A DNA stretch of 64,000 nt from an uncultured Sphingobacteriaceae bacterium (GTDB lineage: Bacteria > Bacteroidota > Bacteroidia > Sphingobacteriales > Sphingobacteriaceae). The stretch lies in contig CAMLLO010000003.1 in NCBI GenBank assembly GCA_946480915.1, forward strand, positions 124,001-188,000, read 5' to 3'. Below the pieces are notes generated by a model. It saw only the letters and a program-made list of their open reading frames with translations, searched no databases and was not told where the DNA came from. Shown here piece by piece: positions 54,642-62,970 of the stretch. A program made the translations under genes and the position numbers. Every line of letters begins with the position of its first letter. Position 1 is the first letter of the stretch.

Positions 54642-54682
54642 GAGTCTGACGTGTTAAACCCTGTCAGACTCTCTTTAATTTT
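54642..54682 (+). terminator. Rho-independent terminator after the first acetylesterase
   Basis: GAGTCTGAC (54642-54650) and GTCAGACTC (54663-54671) form a perfect 9-bp stem around 12 bases, followed by TCTTTAATTTT. It closes the PL11-CE12 transcript. Confidence 0.8.
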
Positions 54683-54729
54683 ATATATAATGAAACCATC
54701 ATGAGCATGCCTCTTACAAAGAGCAATCA

Positions 54730-54837
54730 ACTTAGCGAAGCGTTCTCTTGAACACAGCTAATAAAATATGAACGAGTGAAAAATATGCGCATGATAGCTT
54801 CATCTCCATTAAAAACTTAGCGAAGCGATCTCATTGA
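54730..54837. repeat. Two direct copies of ACTTAGCGAAGCGNTCTC
   Basis: The 18-base core occurs at 54730-54747 and 54815-54832, each followed by a similar tail (TTGA / ATTGA). The copies are 85 bases apart between the two acetylesterase genes. They look like small dispersed intergenic elements. A related stretch lies near 62866. Confidence 0.65.
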
Positions 54838-54881
54838 GACCTTTGAAAATAACTACTACTCAATAAACAATTTATATTCTG

Positions 54882-55679
54882 ATGAAAAAAACATACAAGC
54901 TCTTTTTATTGGCCACTGTGGCAGTCGTTTCCTCGTGTCTGGTTATGAAGTCGCAACAAAAGCCCACACTTTTTTTAATTGGCGATTCAACCGTGAGACA
55001 TGGTTCAAAAGGTATGGGAGATGGCGGCCGTTGGGGATGGGGCGACATTATTGCAGCGTACTTTGATACTACCAAGATCGCTGTTAAAAACGAAGCACTT
55101 GGAGGAACCAGCAGCCGTACTTTTATGAATAGAGGACGATGGACTGCTGTACTGCCACAAATTAAGAAAGGCGATTACGTAATTATGCAGTTTGGTCATA
55201 ATGATAGCAGTCCTTTAGACGATTCTGCCCGTGCCCGCGGAACAATTAAAGGAAACGGCGATGAAACTAAAGAGATATACAATCCCATTACTAAACAAAA
55301 AGAGGTTGTTCATTCTTATGGTTGGTATATCAGGAAGTTTATTTCAGATATCAAAGCCAAGGGAGCAACTCCAATTGTGGCTTCACTGGTTCCAAGAAAT
55401 AGCTGGAACAATGGCAAGGTAAATCGTTCGGTTAATAGTTACGGACAGTGGGCCCAACAGGCGGCGCAGCAGGGAGGAGCTTACTTTGTAGACCTTAACA
55501 GGATAACAGCCGATCATTATGACCAGGAGGGTGAAGCGAAAGTTAAAGCCACTTACTTTAATACTACGGATGCCACACATACCATCGAGGCTGGTGCCCG
55601 GTTGAATGCACAATCGGTGGTAGAAGGATTGAAAGAACTGAAGAATAATCCCCTTCGAAAATATTTAATATCAGAATAG
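54882..55679 (+). CDS. CE12 rhamnogalacturonan acetylesterase (second copy)
   Basis: A 265-residue SGNH esterase. The leader ends in V-V-S-S-C (Cys19), so it may be a lipoprotein, unlike the first copy. Ser36 in I-G-D-S-T-V-R-H, A-L-G-G-T-S-S-R, Asn in F-G-H-N-D and Asp230/His233 in D-A-T-H complete the active site. A G-D-G-G-R-W-G-W-G loop near residue 48 is absent from the first copy. With the repeats and terminator between them, the two esterases sit in different transcripts; this one continues into GH105 (14-base gap). Different anchoring may place one at the surface and one in the periplasm, which is inference. Confidence 0.92.
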   Translation: MKKTYKLFLLATVAVVSSCLVMKSQQKPTLFLIGDSTVRHGSKGMGDGGRWGWGDIIAAYFDTTKIAVKNEALGGTSSRTFMNRGRWTAVLPQIKKGDYVIMQFGHNDSSPLDDSARARGTIKGNGDETKEIYNPITKQKEVVHSYGWYIRKFISDIKAKGATPIVASLVPRNSWNNGKVNRSVNSYGQWAQQAAQQGGAYFVDLNRITADHYDQEGEAKVKATYFNTTDATHTIEAGARLNAQSVVEGLKELKNNPLRKYLISE

Positions 55680-55693
55680 CAAATAGAAACAAT

Positions 55694-56851
55694 ATGATAA
55701 ATTTTCGTTCATTTATTAGGATAATAGCTTTGCTGCTCGTCGCTTTAGTTTGCACCGAAGCGAATGCACAGAAGCTTCCTAAAAAGAAAAAAGTGTTGAA
55801 GCAAATGCGATTAACCAATCAGTATTTTATGAACAAATGGCCAGATCCGGGTAAGTCTATTGTTACTAACAAAGAGCGGCCCAGTAATATCTGGACCCGC
55901 GGTGTGTATTATGAGGGACTGATGGAGCTTTATCGTATAGAGCCAAAAGAAAATAAGCAAAAGGTATACTACGATTATGCAGTAGATTGGGGGCAAAAGC
56001 ATAACTGGGGTTTAAGAAGCGGTACTGCAAGAGATCGGCAGAATGCCGATGATCAAACCTGCGGACAAACATATATCGACCTGTATCTTATTGATAAGAA
56101 AGAAGAAAGAATACGGGATATCAAAGCCGCAGTTGATGGTATGCTGGTGAGTGAAAAAGTAGATGATTGGTGGTGGATTGACGCACTCCAAATGGCAATG
56201 CCTGTATTTTCGAGATTAGGCGTGGTATACAACGATACAAGATACTTTGATAAAATGTATGAGCTGTACCATTACACTAAAACGAAGCATGGCGACAAGG
56301 GACTATGGAATCCTGAAGACAAACTTTGGTGGAGAGATAAAGATTTCGATCCTCCATATACCGAGCCAAATGGACAAGATTGTTATTGGGCAAGAGGGAA
56401 CGGCTGGGTAGTTGCTGCTTTAGTTCGTACGTTGAGCATGCTGCCAAAATCTGATCCTCACTATAACGAGTACATGCAGGATTATAAAGATATGATGGCT
56501 GCATTGCTTCCGATTCAAAGAGCAGATGGTTTTTGGAATGTAAGTTTGCACGACCCTAATAACTTCGGAGGTAAGGAAACCAGCGGAACTTCCTTATTTG
56601 TTTATGGGATGGCCTGGGGAGTTAACAATGGCGTGTTAAGCAGGGAAGTTTATACCCCTGCCTTGGTTAAAGCCTGGAATGCAATGTCAAAAGAGGCTGT
56701 TCATAAAAACGGCTTTCTTGGTTATGTACAGGGAACCGGGAAAGAACCTAAAGATGGGCAGCCGGTAAGCTATACAAGTAAGCCAGACTTTGAAGATTAC
56801 GGCCTTGGCTGTTTCCTGATGGCTGGAAGTGAAGTTTATAAAATGAAATAA
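55694..56851 (+). CDS. GH105 unsaturated rhamnogalacturonyl hydrolase
   Basis: A 385-residue exported (alpha/alpha)6-barrel enzyme (signal peptide to about A-N-A-Q). Family marks: W-T-R-G-V-Y-Y-E-G-L-M-E-L, A-D-D-Q-T-C-G-Q-T-Y, D-D-W-W-W-I-D-A-L-Q-M-A-M-P-V-F (catalytic Asp), Y-W-A-R-G-N-G-W-V-V-A-A and the final S-K-P-D-F-E-D-Y-G-L-G-C-F-L. GH105 removes the 4,5-unsaturated uronic acid left at the non-reducing end by PL11 (or PL1) cleavage, releasing a rhamnose-ended oligosaccharide. It follows the second CE12 closely and logically. A hairpin lies downstream before the GH31 gene. Confidence 0.95.
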   Translation: MINFRSFIRIIALLLVALVCTEANAQKLPKKKKVLKQMRLTNQYFMNKWPDPGKSIVTNKERPSNIWTRGVYYEGLMELYRIEPKENKQKVYYDYAVDWGQKHNWGLRSGTARDRQNADDQTCGQTYIDLYLIDKKEERIRDIKAAVDGMLVSEKVDDWWWIDALQMAMPVFSRLGVVYNDTRYFDKMYELYHYTKTKHGDKGLWNPEDKLWWRDKDFDPPYTEPNGQDCYWARGNGWVVAALVRTLSMLPKSDPHYNEYMQDYKDMMAALLPIQRADGFWNVSLHDPNNFGGKETSGTSLFVYGMAWGVNNGVLSREVYTPALVKAWNAMSKEAVHKNGFLGYVQGTGKEPKDGQPVSYTSKPDFEDYGLGCFLMAGSEVYKMK

Positions 56852-56910
56852 TGAATGATAAATGGCGCTTTGGTTGTCTCAAAACTATGATGGACAATGG
56901 AGCATTAATA

Positions 56911-56941
56911 CCAGTCTGCTGAACTTGTTTTGGCAGATTGG
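56911..56941 (+). terminator. Stem-loop between GH105 and GH31 genes
   Basis: CCAGTCTGC (56911-56919) pairs with GCAGATTGG (56933-56941), with one G-U pair. There is no T-run, so it is only a possible terminator within a 192-base gap. Confidence 0.35.
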
Positions 56942-57043
56942 TGCAGTTTAGAGAATGCTTGGCTCCTGAATTACTTATAGACCCTGAAGCGCTTCCAAAT
57001 CTTTTTAATACTGTTTACCACGCTTTTATAATGCAAATCCAGT

Positions 57044-59503
57044 ATGTCAACCAACCATAAATGTTCCTTTTTTCTTCTCTGCTCTATTTTGTTCTGTTTT
57101 TCTGCTCTTGCCCAACCTGCGGGTAGCTATAGCTCGGGCTTTAAAAAACAGGGCAATGAATTCTTTTTTTCAAACTCAAACTCCGATGTTAAAATAGAGT
57201 TTTGTACACCGGGCATGTTTCGTGTGAGAACCTCCTGGAGCAGAAGCTTTGAAGAGAATGAACCTTGGATGGTTTCAAACTATAACTGGTCTCAGCAGGA
57301 TATAATTTCTTCACAAAATAATGATCATTACCTGCTTCAGTCGTCTAAGCTCGATGTGCGTGTTTACAAATCCCCATTCCGGATAGATGTTTACAACAAA
57401 GAGGGCAAGCTATTATCTTCTGAATATAACGGAGGCGCATTTAAGCAGGGCGAAGCTGTTGGTGTAAATAAAAAATTAGTAGCAGATGAGCACTTTTTCG
57501 GATTTGGCGAGCGAATGGATTTCATCGATCAGAAAAGCAAAAAGCTAAAGTTAAACGTAGGGCGAGGTACAGGAATGCCGCATGAGATAGGTGCTTACAA
57601 TATCTTAGAAGCTAATTATTCGCCTGTGCCGTTTTTTATGAGTACACAGGGATACGGTATTTTTCTGCACAACTCCTTTGCCAGCGAATGGGATATGGGT
57701 TCAAGTCGCGACGATCAGTACAGTTTTAAAGCCGTCGATGGCGAACTGGATTACTATTTCATATATGGCCCTACCTTTCCTACAATACTTGCTGATTATA
57801 CTGCATTAACAGGCAAAGCACCTTTAATACCAAAATTTGCTTTTGGTTTACATGCCGGAACGTACAGCGGCGGAACCTGGGGCCACGAAGCGGAAACTTC
57901 CGACAGCTATGTTATAGCCCTGGCACGTAAATTCAGAGCTTTGGGTATTCCGGTAGATTTATTGTGGCTGGATTCTACCTGGAGAATTTTCGGTAAAAAT
58001 GGAGGTAAAGGTGCCACGTCATTCGAATGGCGCGAAACCTTTAAAGATCCAAAAGGAATGTTTGACAGCTTATACGCCATGAATTTTAAAATGGTTGGCC
58101 TACATCTGCGACCTCGTTTTGATAATGGCAATACCATGAATCTTTTAGATCAGGCACGCGAGCAAGGATTTGTGTATCCCGAACCCGGTGGAAAAGGCGA
58201 ATTTGTAAATTTCTTCGATCAAAAGTCTGTTGATTGGTGGTGGAACAATGGTGTAATGAAAGTAGCCTCACAAGGGGCCATGTTCTTAAAAACTGATGAA
58301 GGAAGTGCTTTTGGAGGTTTGGCTAATGAAAGTGATAAAACGGGTCCCACTGATAAAACCGCACAGAAATTACATAATGTTTTTCCTATTGCTTATGCGA
58401 AGGCTCCTTACGAGAAATTCCAAACCTTGAACAAAATGCGAGGCTTAAATCAGACCCGCGAAGGTTATGCCGGCATACAGCGCTATCCCTTCATTTTTGC
58501 AGGCGACTGGCCGAGTGAATGGCAATATTTTGCTCCTGTAATAAAGGCGGGAATTAACATTGGCGTTTCCGGTGTAGGCTATTGGTCGCATTGTATGGGT
58601 GGTTTCGAACATGTTGCCGATCCTGAATTATATATGCGCTGGGTGCAATTTGGAATGTTTAGTCCCATTGCTTTGGTTTTTGGCATGGAGCATCCGAATT
58701 ATAAGGAACCATGGAATTATGGCGAGGCAGCACTTGCTAATTTTAAGAAATACGATTTGTTACGATATCGCTTAATTCCTTATATGTATAGCAATGCATT
58801 TAATATGTATCAAAGCGGTATGCCTTTAATGCGGGCTTTAGTTCTTGAAAATCAAAACGATAAGAATGTATACGATATTGGTGATCAATATCTGTTCGGA
58901 AATAATCTGATGGTTGCTCCGGTGACTACGAAAGGTGCACAAACCAGAACCGTTTATCTTCCGGAAGGAGATTGGTACGACTACTGGACGGGGAAAAAAT
59001 ACTCAGGAAAACAATATATACACGTCGTTACTCCTTTAGATACCATACCTCTTTTTGCCAAAGCTGGAGCGATTATACCGATGCAGCCCGAGATGAAGTA
59101 CTTCGGAGAAAAGCCTGTTAATGAAATTACTATTGATATTTTCCCAGGCAAAAGTTCTTCTTTTGAATTGTATGAAGATGATGGATTAAGTCTTCAATAT
59201 CAAACAGGAAAGTTTGCATTAACCAGGATAACGACCACCGTTCAGCCGAAGAACTTAAAGGTATACATCAGTAAAAGTTCCGGACATTACGAGCCTGAGC
59301 TGCGTACATATGTGGCGAAAATTCGTTTAGGAGAAGGGCAGAAACCATCTGCGATTACTGAGAACGGAAAGAAGATAGCACTTGGTTCAAAATCTACTTT
59401 ATCAAGAACAGCCGGTTATTTCTTCGACGAAAAAGAGAACGTGGTTTATGTAAAGACCGCGCGGAATAACAAGTCTAATATCGAATTGATTGTAAAGTAT
59501 TAG
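57044..59503 (+). CDS. GH31 family alpha-glycosidase
   Basis: An 819-residue exported enzyme (leader ending A-L-A-Q). N-terminal beta-sandwich (F-F-G-F-G-E-R-M-D), then barrel motifs W-G-H-E-A-E-T, I-P-V-D-L-L-W-L-D-S-T-W-R, the nucleophile region F-L-K-T-D-E-G-S (Asp418) and the acid/base region I-F-A-G-D-W-P-S-E-W (Asp488), followed by G-V-G-Y-W-S-H. GH31 covers alpha-glucosidases, alpha-xylosidases and alpha-galactosidases; the K-T-D-E-G variant is not the usual W-x-D-M-N-E of glucosidases and is nearer the K-T-D-F-G type of alpha-xylosidases. Position in the RG-I block suggests a side-chain sugar. Its stop is directly followed by the GH2 start. Confidence 0.88.
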   Translation: MSTNHKCSFFLLCSILFCFSALAQPAGSYSSGFKKQGNEFFFSNSNSDVKIEFCTPGMFRVRTSWSRSFEENEPWMVSNYNWSQQDIISSQNNDHYLLQSSKLDVRVYKSPFRIDVYNKEGKLLSSEYNGGAFKQGEAVGVNKKLVADEHFFGFGERMDFIDQKSKKLKLNVGRGTGMPHEIGAYNILEANYSPVPFFMSTQGYGIFLHNSFASEWDMGSSRDDQYSFKAVDGELDYYFIYGPTFPTILADYTALTGKAPLIPKFAFGLHAGTYSGGTWGHEAETSDSYVIALARKFRALGIPVDLLWLDSTWRIFGKNGGKGATSFEWRETFKDPKGMFDSLYAMNFKMVGLHLRPRFDNGNTMNLLDQAREQGFVYPEPGGKGEFVNFFDQKSVDWWWNNGVMKVASQGAMFLKTDEGSAFGGLANESDKTGPTDKTAQKLHNVFPIAYAKAPYEKFQTLNKMRGLNQTREGYAGIQRYPFIFAGDWPSEWQYFAPVIKAGINIGVSGVGYWSHCMGGFEHVADPELYMRWVQFGMFSPIALVFGMEHPNYKEPWNYGEAALANFKKYDLLRYRLIPYMYSNAFNMYQSGMPLMRALVLENQNDKNVYDIGDQYLFGNNLMVAPVTTKGAQTRTVYLPEGDWYDYWTGKKYSGKQYIHVVTPLDTIPLFAKAGAIIPMQPEMKYFGEKPVNEITIDIFPGKSSSFELYEDDGLSLQYQTGKFALTRITTTVQPKNLKVYISKSSGHYEPELRTYVAKIRLGEGQKPSAITENGKKIALGSKSTLSRTAGYFFDEKENVVYVKTARNNKSNIELIVKY

Positions 59504-59504
59504 T

Positions 59505-62462
59505 ATGAAAAGGAGAGTCTCATTTTTAGTCCTGGCGGGCTTTTTACTGCTCAATGCCGGCGCAAGCGCTCAGCGTATTAAATATAATTTTAATCCTGAT
59601 TGGAAGCTGTATGTTGGCGATGAAAAAGGTGCCGAAGCACCGGGCTTTAATGATGCCGGCTGGCAATCTGTAACTTTGCCACATGCCTGGAATGAAGATG
59701 ATGCGTTCAAAAAAAATATTGCAGAACATTCAACCGGAATAGTTTGGTATCGGAAACATTTTAAGGTTCCGTCTTCAGATAAAGGGAAAAAGATTTTTTT
59801 AGAATTTGAAGGTGTTCGTCAGGCAGGTGAATTTTATTTAAACGGAAAATTCATCGGTCTCCATGAAAATGGAGCTATGGCTTTTGGTTTTGATGTTTCA
59901 GATCTAGTTAAGCCTGGACTGGATAATGTTATCGCTGTGCGCATTGATAACGCATGGGATTACCAGGAAAAGGCTACCAAGATTAAATTTCAATGGTCCG
60001 ATAGAAATTTTAACGCTAATTATGGCGGCCTACCGAAAAATGCCTGGCTGCATGTTTCTGATAAATTGTATCAAACGCTGCCATTGTTCTCTTTCCTCAA
60101 AACTACAGGGGTTTATATCTATGCTAAAAATTTTAATATCCCAAAAAGGACTGCTACAGTCACTGCCGAATCGGAAGTAAAGAACGATTACCCCGCATCG
60201 AAAACTTTTCAATACGAAGTCGAACTTAAAGATTTGGACGGAAATTCGGTGAAAACCTTTGCCGGCCCAAAAACAACATTGAAGCCTGGAGAAAGCAGAA
60301 TTGTCAGTGCAAGCGCGGCAATAGATAACCTTAACTTTTGGAGTTGGGGCTACGGATACCTGTATACGGTAAGCACACGAATTAAAGTAAACGGAAAGCT
60401 TGTTGATGAAGTAAAAACAAAAACAGGATTCCGAAAAACTGAATTTAAAAATGGAACCGTGTATTTAAACGACCGGGTACTAATGCTTAAAGGATATGCG
60501 CAGCGTACGAGTAACGAATGGCCTGCACTTGGCATGTCTGTGCCCCCATGGATGAGCGATTACAGCAATGGCCTAATGGTCGAAAGCAATGCCAATCTGG
60601 TTAGGTGGATGCATATTACTCCCTGGAAACAGGATGTTGAATCGTGCGATAGAGTGGGTTTGATACAAGCGATGCCTGCCGGCGATTCGGAAAAAGATGT
60701 TCAGGATGGCCGCTGGATACAACGCGTACAATTAATGCGTGATGCCATAATTTACAATCGTAACAATCCCAGTATTTTCTTCTACGAAAGTGGCAATGAA
60801 TCCATTAGCGAGCAACACATGGCCGAAATGAAAGCTATTAAAGACAAGTATGATCCGAACGGTGGTCGTGCTATCGGCTCTCGCGAAATGTTGGATAGCA
60901 AAATTGCTGAGTATGGTGGTGAAATGCTGTACACCAATAAAAGCGCCGACATTCCTCTGTGGGCGACAGAATACTCCAGAGATGAAGGTTTACGTAAATA
61001 TTGGGATGAGTTTTCTCCGCCATACCATAAAGATGGTGACGGACCGATGTATCGGAATGCTCCTGCCAGAGAATACAATCGCAACCAGGATTCTCATGCT
61101 ATTGAAGATGTAGCGCGATGGTATGAGTTTTGGCGAGAACGCCCCGGAACCGGAAAGCGTGTAAGTGCAGGTGGCGTAAATATTATTTTTTCTGATTCGA
61201 ATACGCATTTTCGTGGAGCGGAAAACTATCGCCGGAGTGGTGAGGTGGATGCTTTGAGAATTCCTAAAGATGGATTTTTTGCTCACAAAGTAATGTGGAA
61301 CGGATGGGTTGATGTAGATAAACACAGCACACACATTATTGGACATTGGAACTATCAGCCGGGTACAAAAAAGGATATATATGTTGTTTCGAGCGGTGAG
61401 AAAGCAGAGTTATTTATTAACGGCCAGTCTAAAGGATTTGGAGAAAAAAGCGATGGATTTTTATTCACTTTTAAAAACATTGAATGGCAGCCAGGAACTA
61501 TTAAAGCTGTTTCTTACGACACTCAAAATCAAAAGCTATCAGAAGCAGAAATCATAACAGCGGGAAAACCGACTAGCTTGCGTCTTACTACAATGCAGGC
61601 ACCTGATGGCTTAAAAGCAGATGGCGCAGATGTGGTGTTGGCACAGGTTGAGGTAGTGGATGCGAATGGAAATCGTTGCCCAACAGCTTTAAACATGATC
61701 GATTTTAAACTGGAAGGTAATGCCGAATGGCGCGGCGGACTGGCACAAGGGCCCGATAATTATATCCTTTCTAAAACCCTGCCGGTCGAAGGGGGAGTTA
61801 ACCGGGTTATCATTCGTTCTACTACAAATCCCGGACAGATAATTTTGTCCGCAAGTTCGGAAGGCTTAAAACCGGCGACAATTGCTTTCAAATCCATTCC
61901 CGTAAAAGTTAGTAACGGTTTATCCTTGGACATGCCTTATGATGGACTGAGCTCAAACTTGAAACGTGGCCCGACTCCTGCCGGCCCTTCATTTACAACT
62001 TCACGCATTGCACTCGATATTGCATCAGCAACAGCTGGCTCTAACGCAGATCAGGTTGCCGCAAGTTATGATGATAATGAACTTACCGATTGGGTGAACG
62101 ATGGGAAGATCTCAACCGCGTGGATCAAGTATAATTTAGCAAATGAAGCAATGGTTAATGAGGTGACTCTGAAACTAAATAATTTCAGAACCCGTAGTTA
62201 TCCCATCAGAATTTTGGTTGATAATGTAGAAGTATTTAATGGACTTACACCTAAATCCTTGGGCTATTGTACGCTTGTTTGTAAGCCCACAAAAGGAAAA
62301 TCAGTCACCATTCAATTGGCGAGTGAAGCTTCAGCAAAAGATGATTCGAAGATCGGCGTTGAAATGGGCGGGAAAAAGCTTGACGACGGCGTTGCCAGAA
62401 ACGATGCAAATGCAAAAGGCACTCTCAGCATCATCGAAGCTGAAATCTATTCAAAATTATAG
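59505..62462 (+). CDS. GH2 family beta-glycosidase (large, DUF4982-type)
   Basis: A 985-residue exported enzyme (signal peptide to about A-S-A-Q). N-terminal jelly roll (L-P-H-A-W-N-E-D-D-A-F, F-E-G-V-R-Q-A-G-E-F-Y), barrel with W-M-H-I-T-P-W-K-Q-D, acid/base Glu432 in Y-E-S-G-N-E-S and nucleophile Glu489 in L-W-A-T-E-Y, then beta-rich C-terminal domains, the last resembling a carbohydrate-binding or malectin-like fold. The sugar is uncertain: beta-galactosidase or beta-glucuronidase-type. One base separates it from the GH31 stop, so they are co-translated. 79 bases later comes rhaM. Confidence 0.88.
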   Translation: MKRRVSFLVLAGFLLLNAGASAQRIKYNFNPDWKLYVGDEKGAEAPGFNDAGWQSVTLPHAWNEDDAFKKNIAEHSTGIVWYRKHFKVPSSDKGKKIFLEFEGVRQAGEFYLNGKFIGLHENGAMAFGFDVSDLVKPGLDNVIAVRIDNAWDYQEKATKIKFQWSDRNFNANYGGLPKNAWLHVSDKLYQTLPLFSFLKTTGVYIYAKNFNIPKRTATVTAESEVKNDYPASKTFQYEVELKDLDGNSVKTFAGPKTTLKPGESRIVSASAAIDNLNFWSWGYGYLYTVSTRIKVNGKLVDEVKTKTGFRKTEFKNGTVYLNDRVLMLKGYAQRTSNEWPALGMSVPPWMSDYSNGLMVESNANLVRWMHITPWKQDVESCDRVGLIQAMPAGDSEKDVQDGRWIQRVQLMRDAIIYNRNNPSIFFYESGNESISEQHMAEMKAIKDKYDPNGGRAIGSREMLDSKIAEYGGEMLYTNKSADIPLWATEYSRDEGLRKYWDEFSPPYHKDGDGPMYRNAPAREYNRNQDSHAIEDVARWYEFWRERPGTGKRVSAGGVNIIFSDSNTHFRGAENYRRSGEVDALRIPKDGFFAHKVMWNGWVDVDKHSTHIIGHWNYQPGTKKDIYVVSSGEKAELFINGQSKGFGEKSDGFLFTFKNIEWQPGTIKAVSYDTQNQKLSEAEIITAGKPTSLRLTTMQAPDGLKADGADVVLAQVEVVDANGNRCPTALNMIDFKLEGNAEWRGGLAQGPDNYILSKTLPVEGGVNRVIIRSTTNPGQIILSASSEGLKPATIAFKSIPVKVSNGLSLDMPYDGLSSNLKRGPTPAGPSFTTSRIALDIASATAGSNADQVAASYDDNELTDWVNDGKISTAWIKYNLANEAMVNEVTLKLNNFRTRSYPIRILVDNVEVFNGLTPKSLGYCTLVCKPTKGKSVTIQLASEASAKDDSKIGVEMGGKKLDDGVARNDANAKGTLSIIEAEIYSKL

Positions 62463-62541
62463 TTCTAAATCTGACGACTTACACTATGTTCTCATATCTC
62501 ATAATCTCAAGTCTCATATCTAACATCTCAAATCTAAAATC

Positions 62542-62853
62542 ATGAAACTAGCCTTTAAAATGAAGCTGAAGCCGGGCTTTAAAGAAGAATATAAAAAGCG
62601 CCATGACGAAATCTGGCCAGAATTAAAAGCGCTGCTAAAAGAAAACGGTATAAGCGATTATACTATTTTTCTTGACGAAGAAACCAATATCCTTTTTGCT
62701 GTTCAACAGCAGGATGGTAACCAGTCATCGCAAGATCTGGGGCAGACCGCCATTGTGCAAAAATGGTGGGCATACATGGCCGATATTATGGATTCAAATC
62801 CTGATAACTCTCCGGTAAGCAAGCCGCTTACCGAAGTATTTCATATGGATTAA
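62542..62853 (+). CDS. rhaM: L-rhamnose mutarotase
   Basis: A 103-residue cytoplasmic enzyme without a leader. It shows the RhaM/YiiL pattern: M-K-L-K-P-G-F-K-E-E-Y-K-K-R-H-D-E-I-W-P-E-L at the start, D-Y-T-I-F-L-D-E-E-T in the centre and W-W-A-Y-M-A-D-I-M near the C-terminus, ending L-x-E-V-F-H-M-D. RhaM interconverts alpha- and beta-L-rhamnopyranose so the isomerase can use the sugar. Its presence links the block to rhamnose released from RG-I by the GH106 gene that follows. Length matches the family (about 104). Confidence 0.95.
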   Translation: MKLAFKMKLKPGFKEEYKKRHDEIWPELKALLKENGISDYTIFLDEETNILFAVQQQDGNQSSQDLGQTAIVQKWWAYMADIMDSNPDNSPVSKPLTEVFHMD

Positions 62854-62865
62854 TGTTGGCCAAAT

Positions 62866-62917
62866 GCGCTTCGTCAACTCGACGACAGGAGAGATCTCTT
62901 GAGTCGACATTAAGCGC
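62866..62917. repeat. Palindromic intergenic element between rhaM and GH106
   Basis: GCGCTT (62866-62871) and AAGCGC (62912-62917) bracket the perfect palindrome AGAGATCTCT (62890-62899) and an ATCTCTTGAGTCGAC stretch. The ATCTC/TTGAG pieces recall the repeats at 54730 and 54815, so this is probably one small dispersed repeat family; it may also act as a weak terminator (CCTTTT follows). Confidence 0.5.
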
Positions 62918-62970
62918 CTTTTAACAATAAAATTTAAAACCAATGCAATAATCAATTGCTGTAAATTCAA

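Noticed and set aside
54730..54837. Possible attachment-site duplication from a mobile element
   Set aside because: Only 85 bases separate the copies and nothing mobile lies between; a dispersed repeat is more likely.
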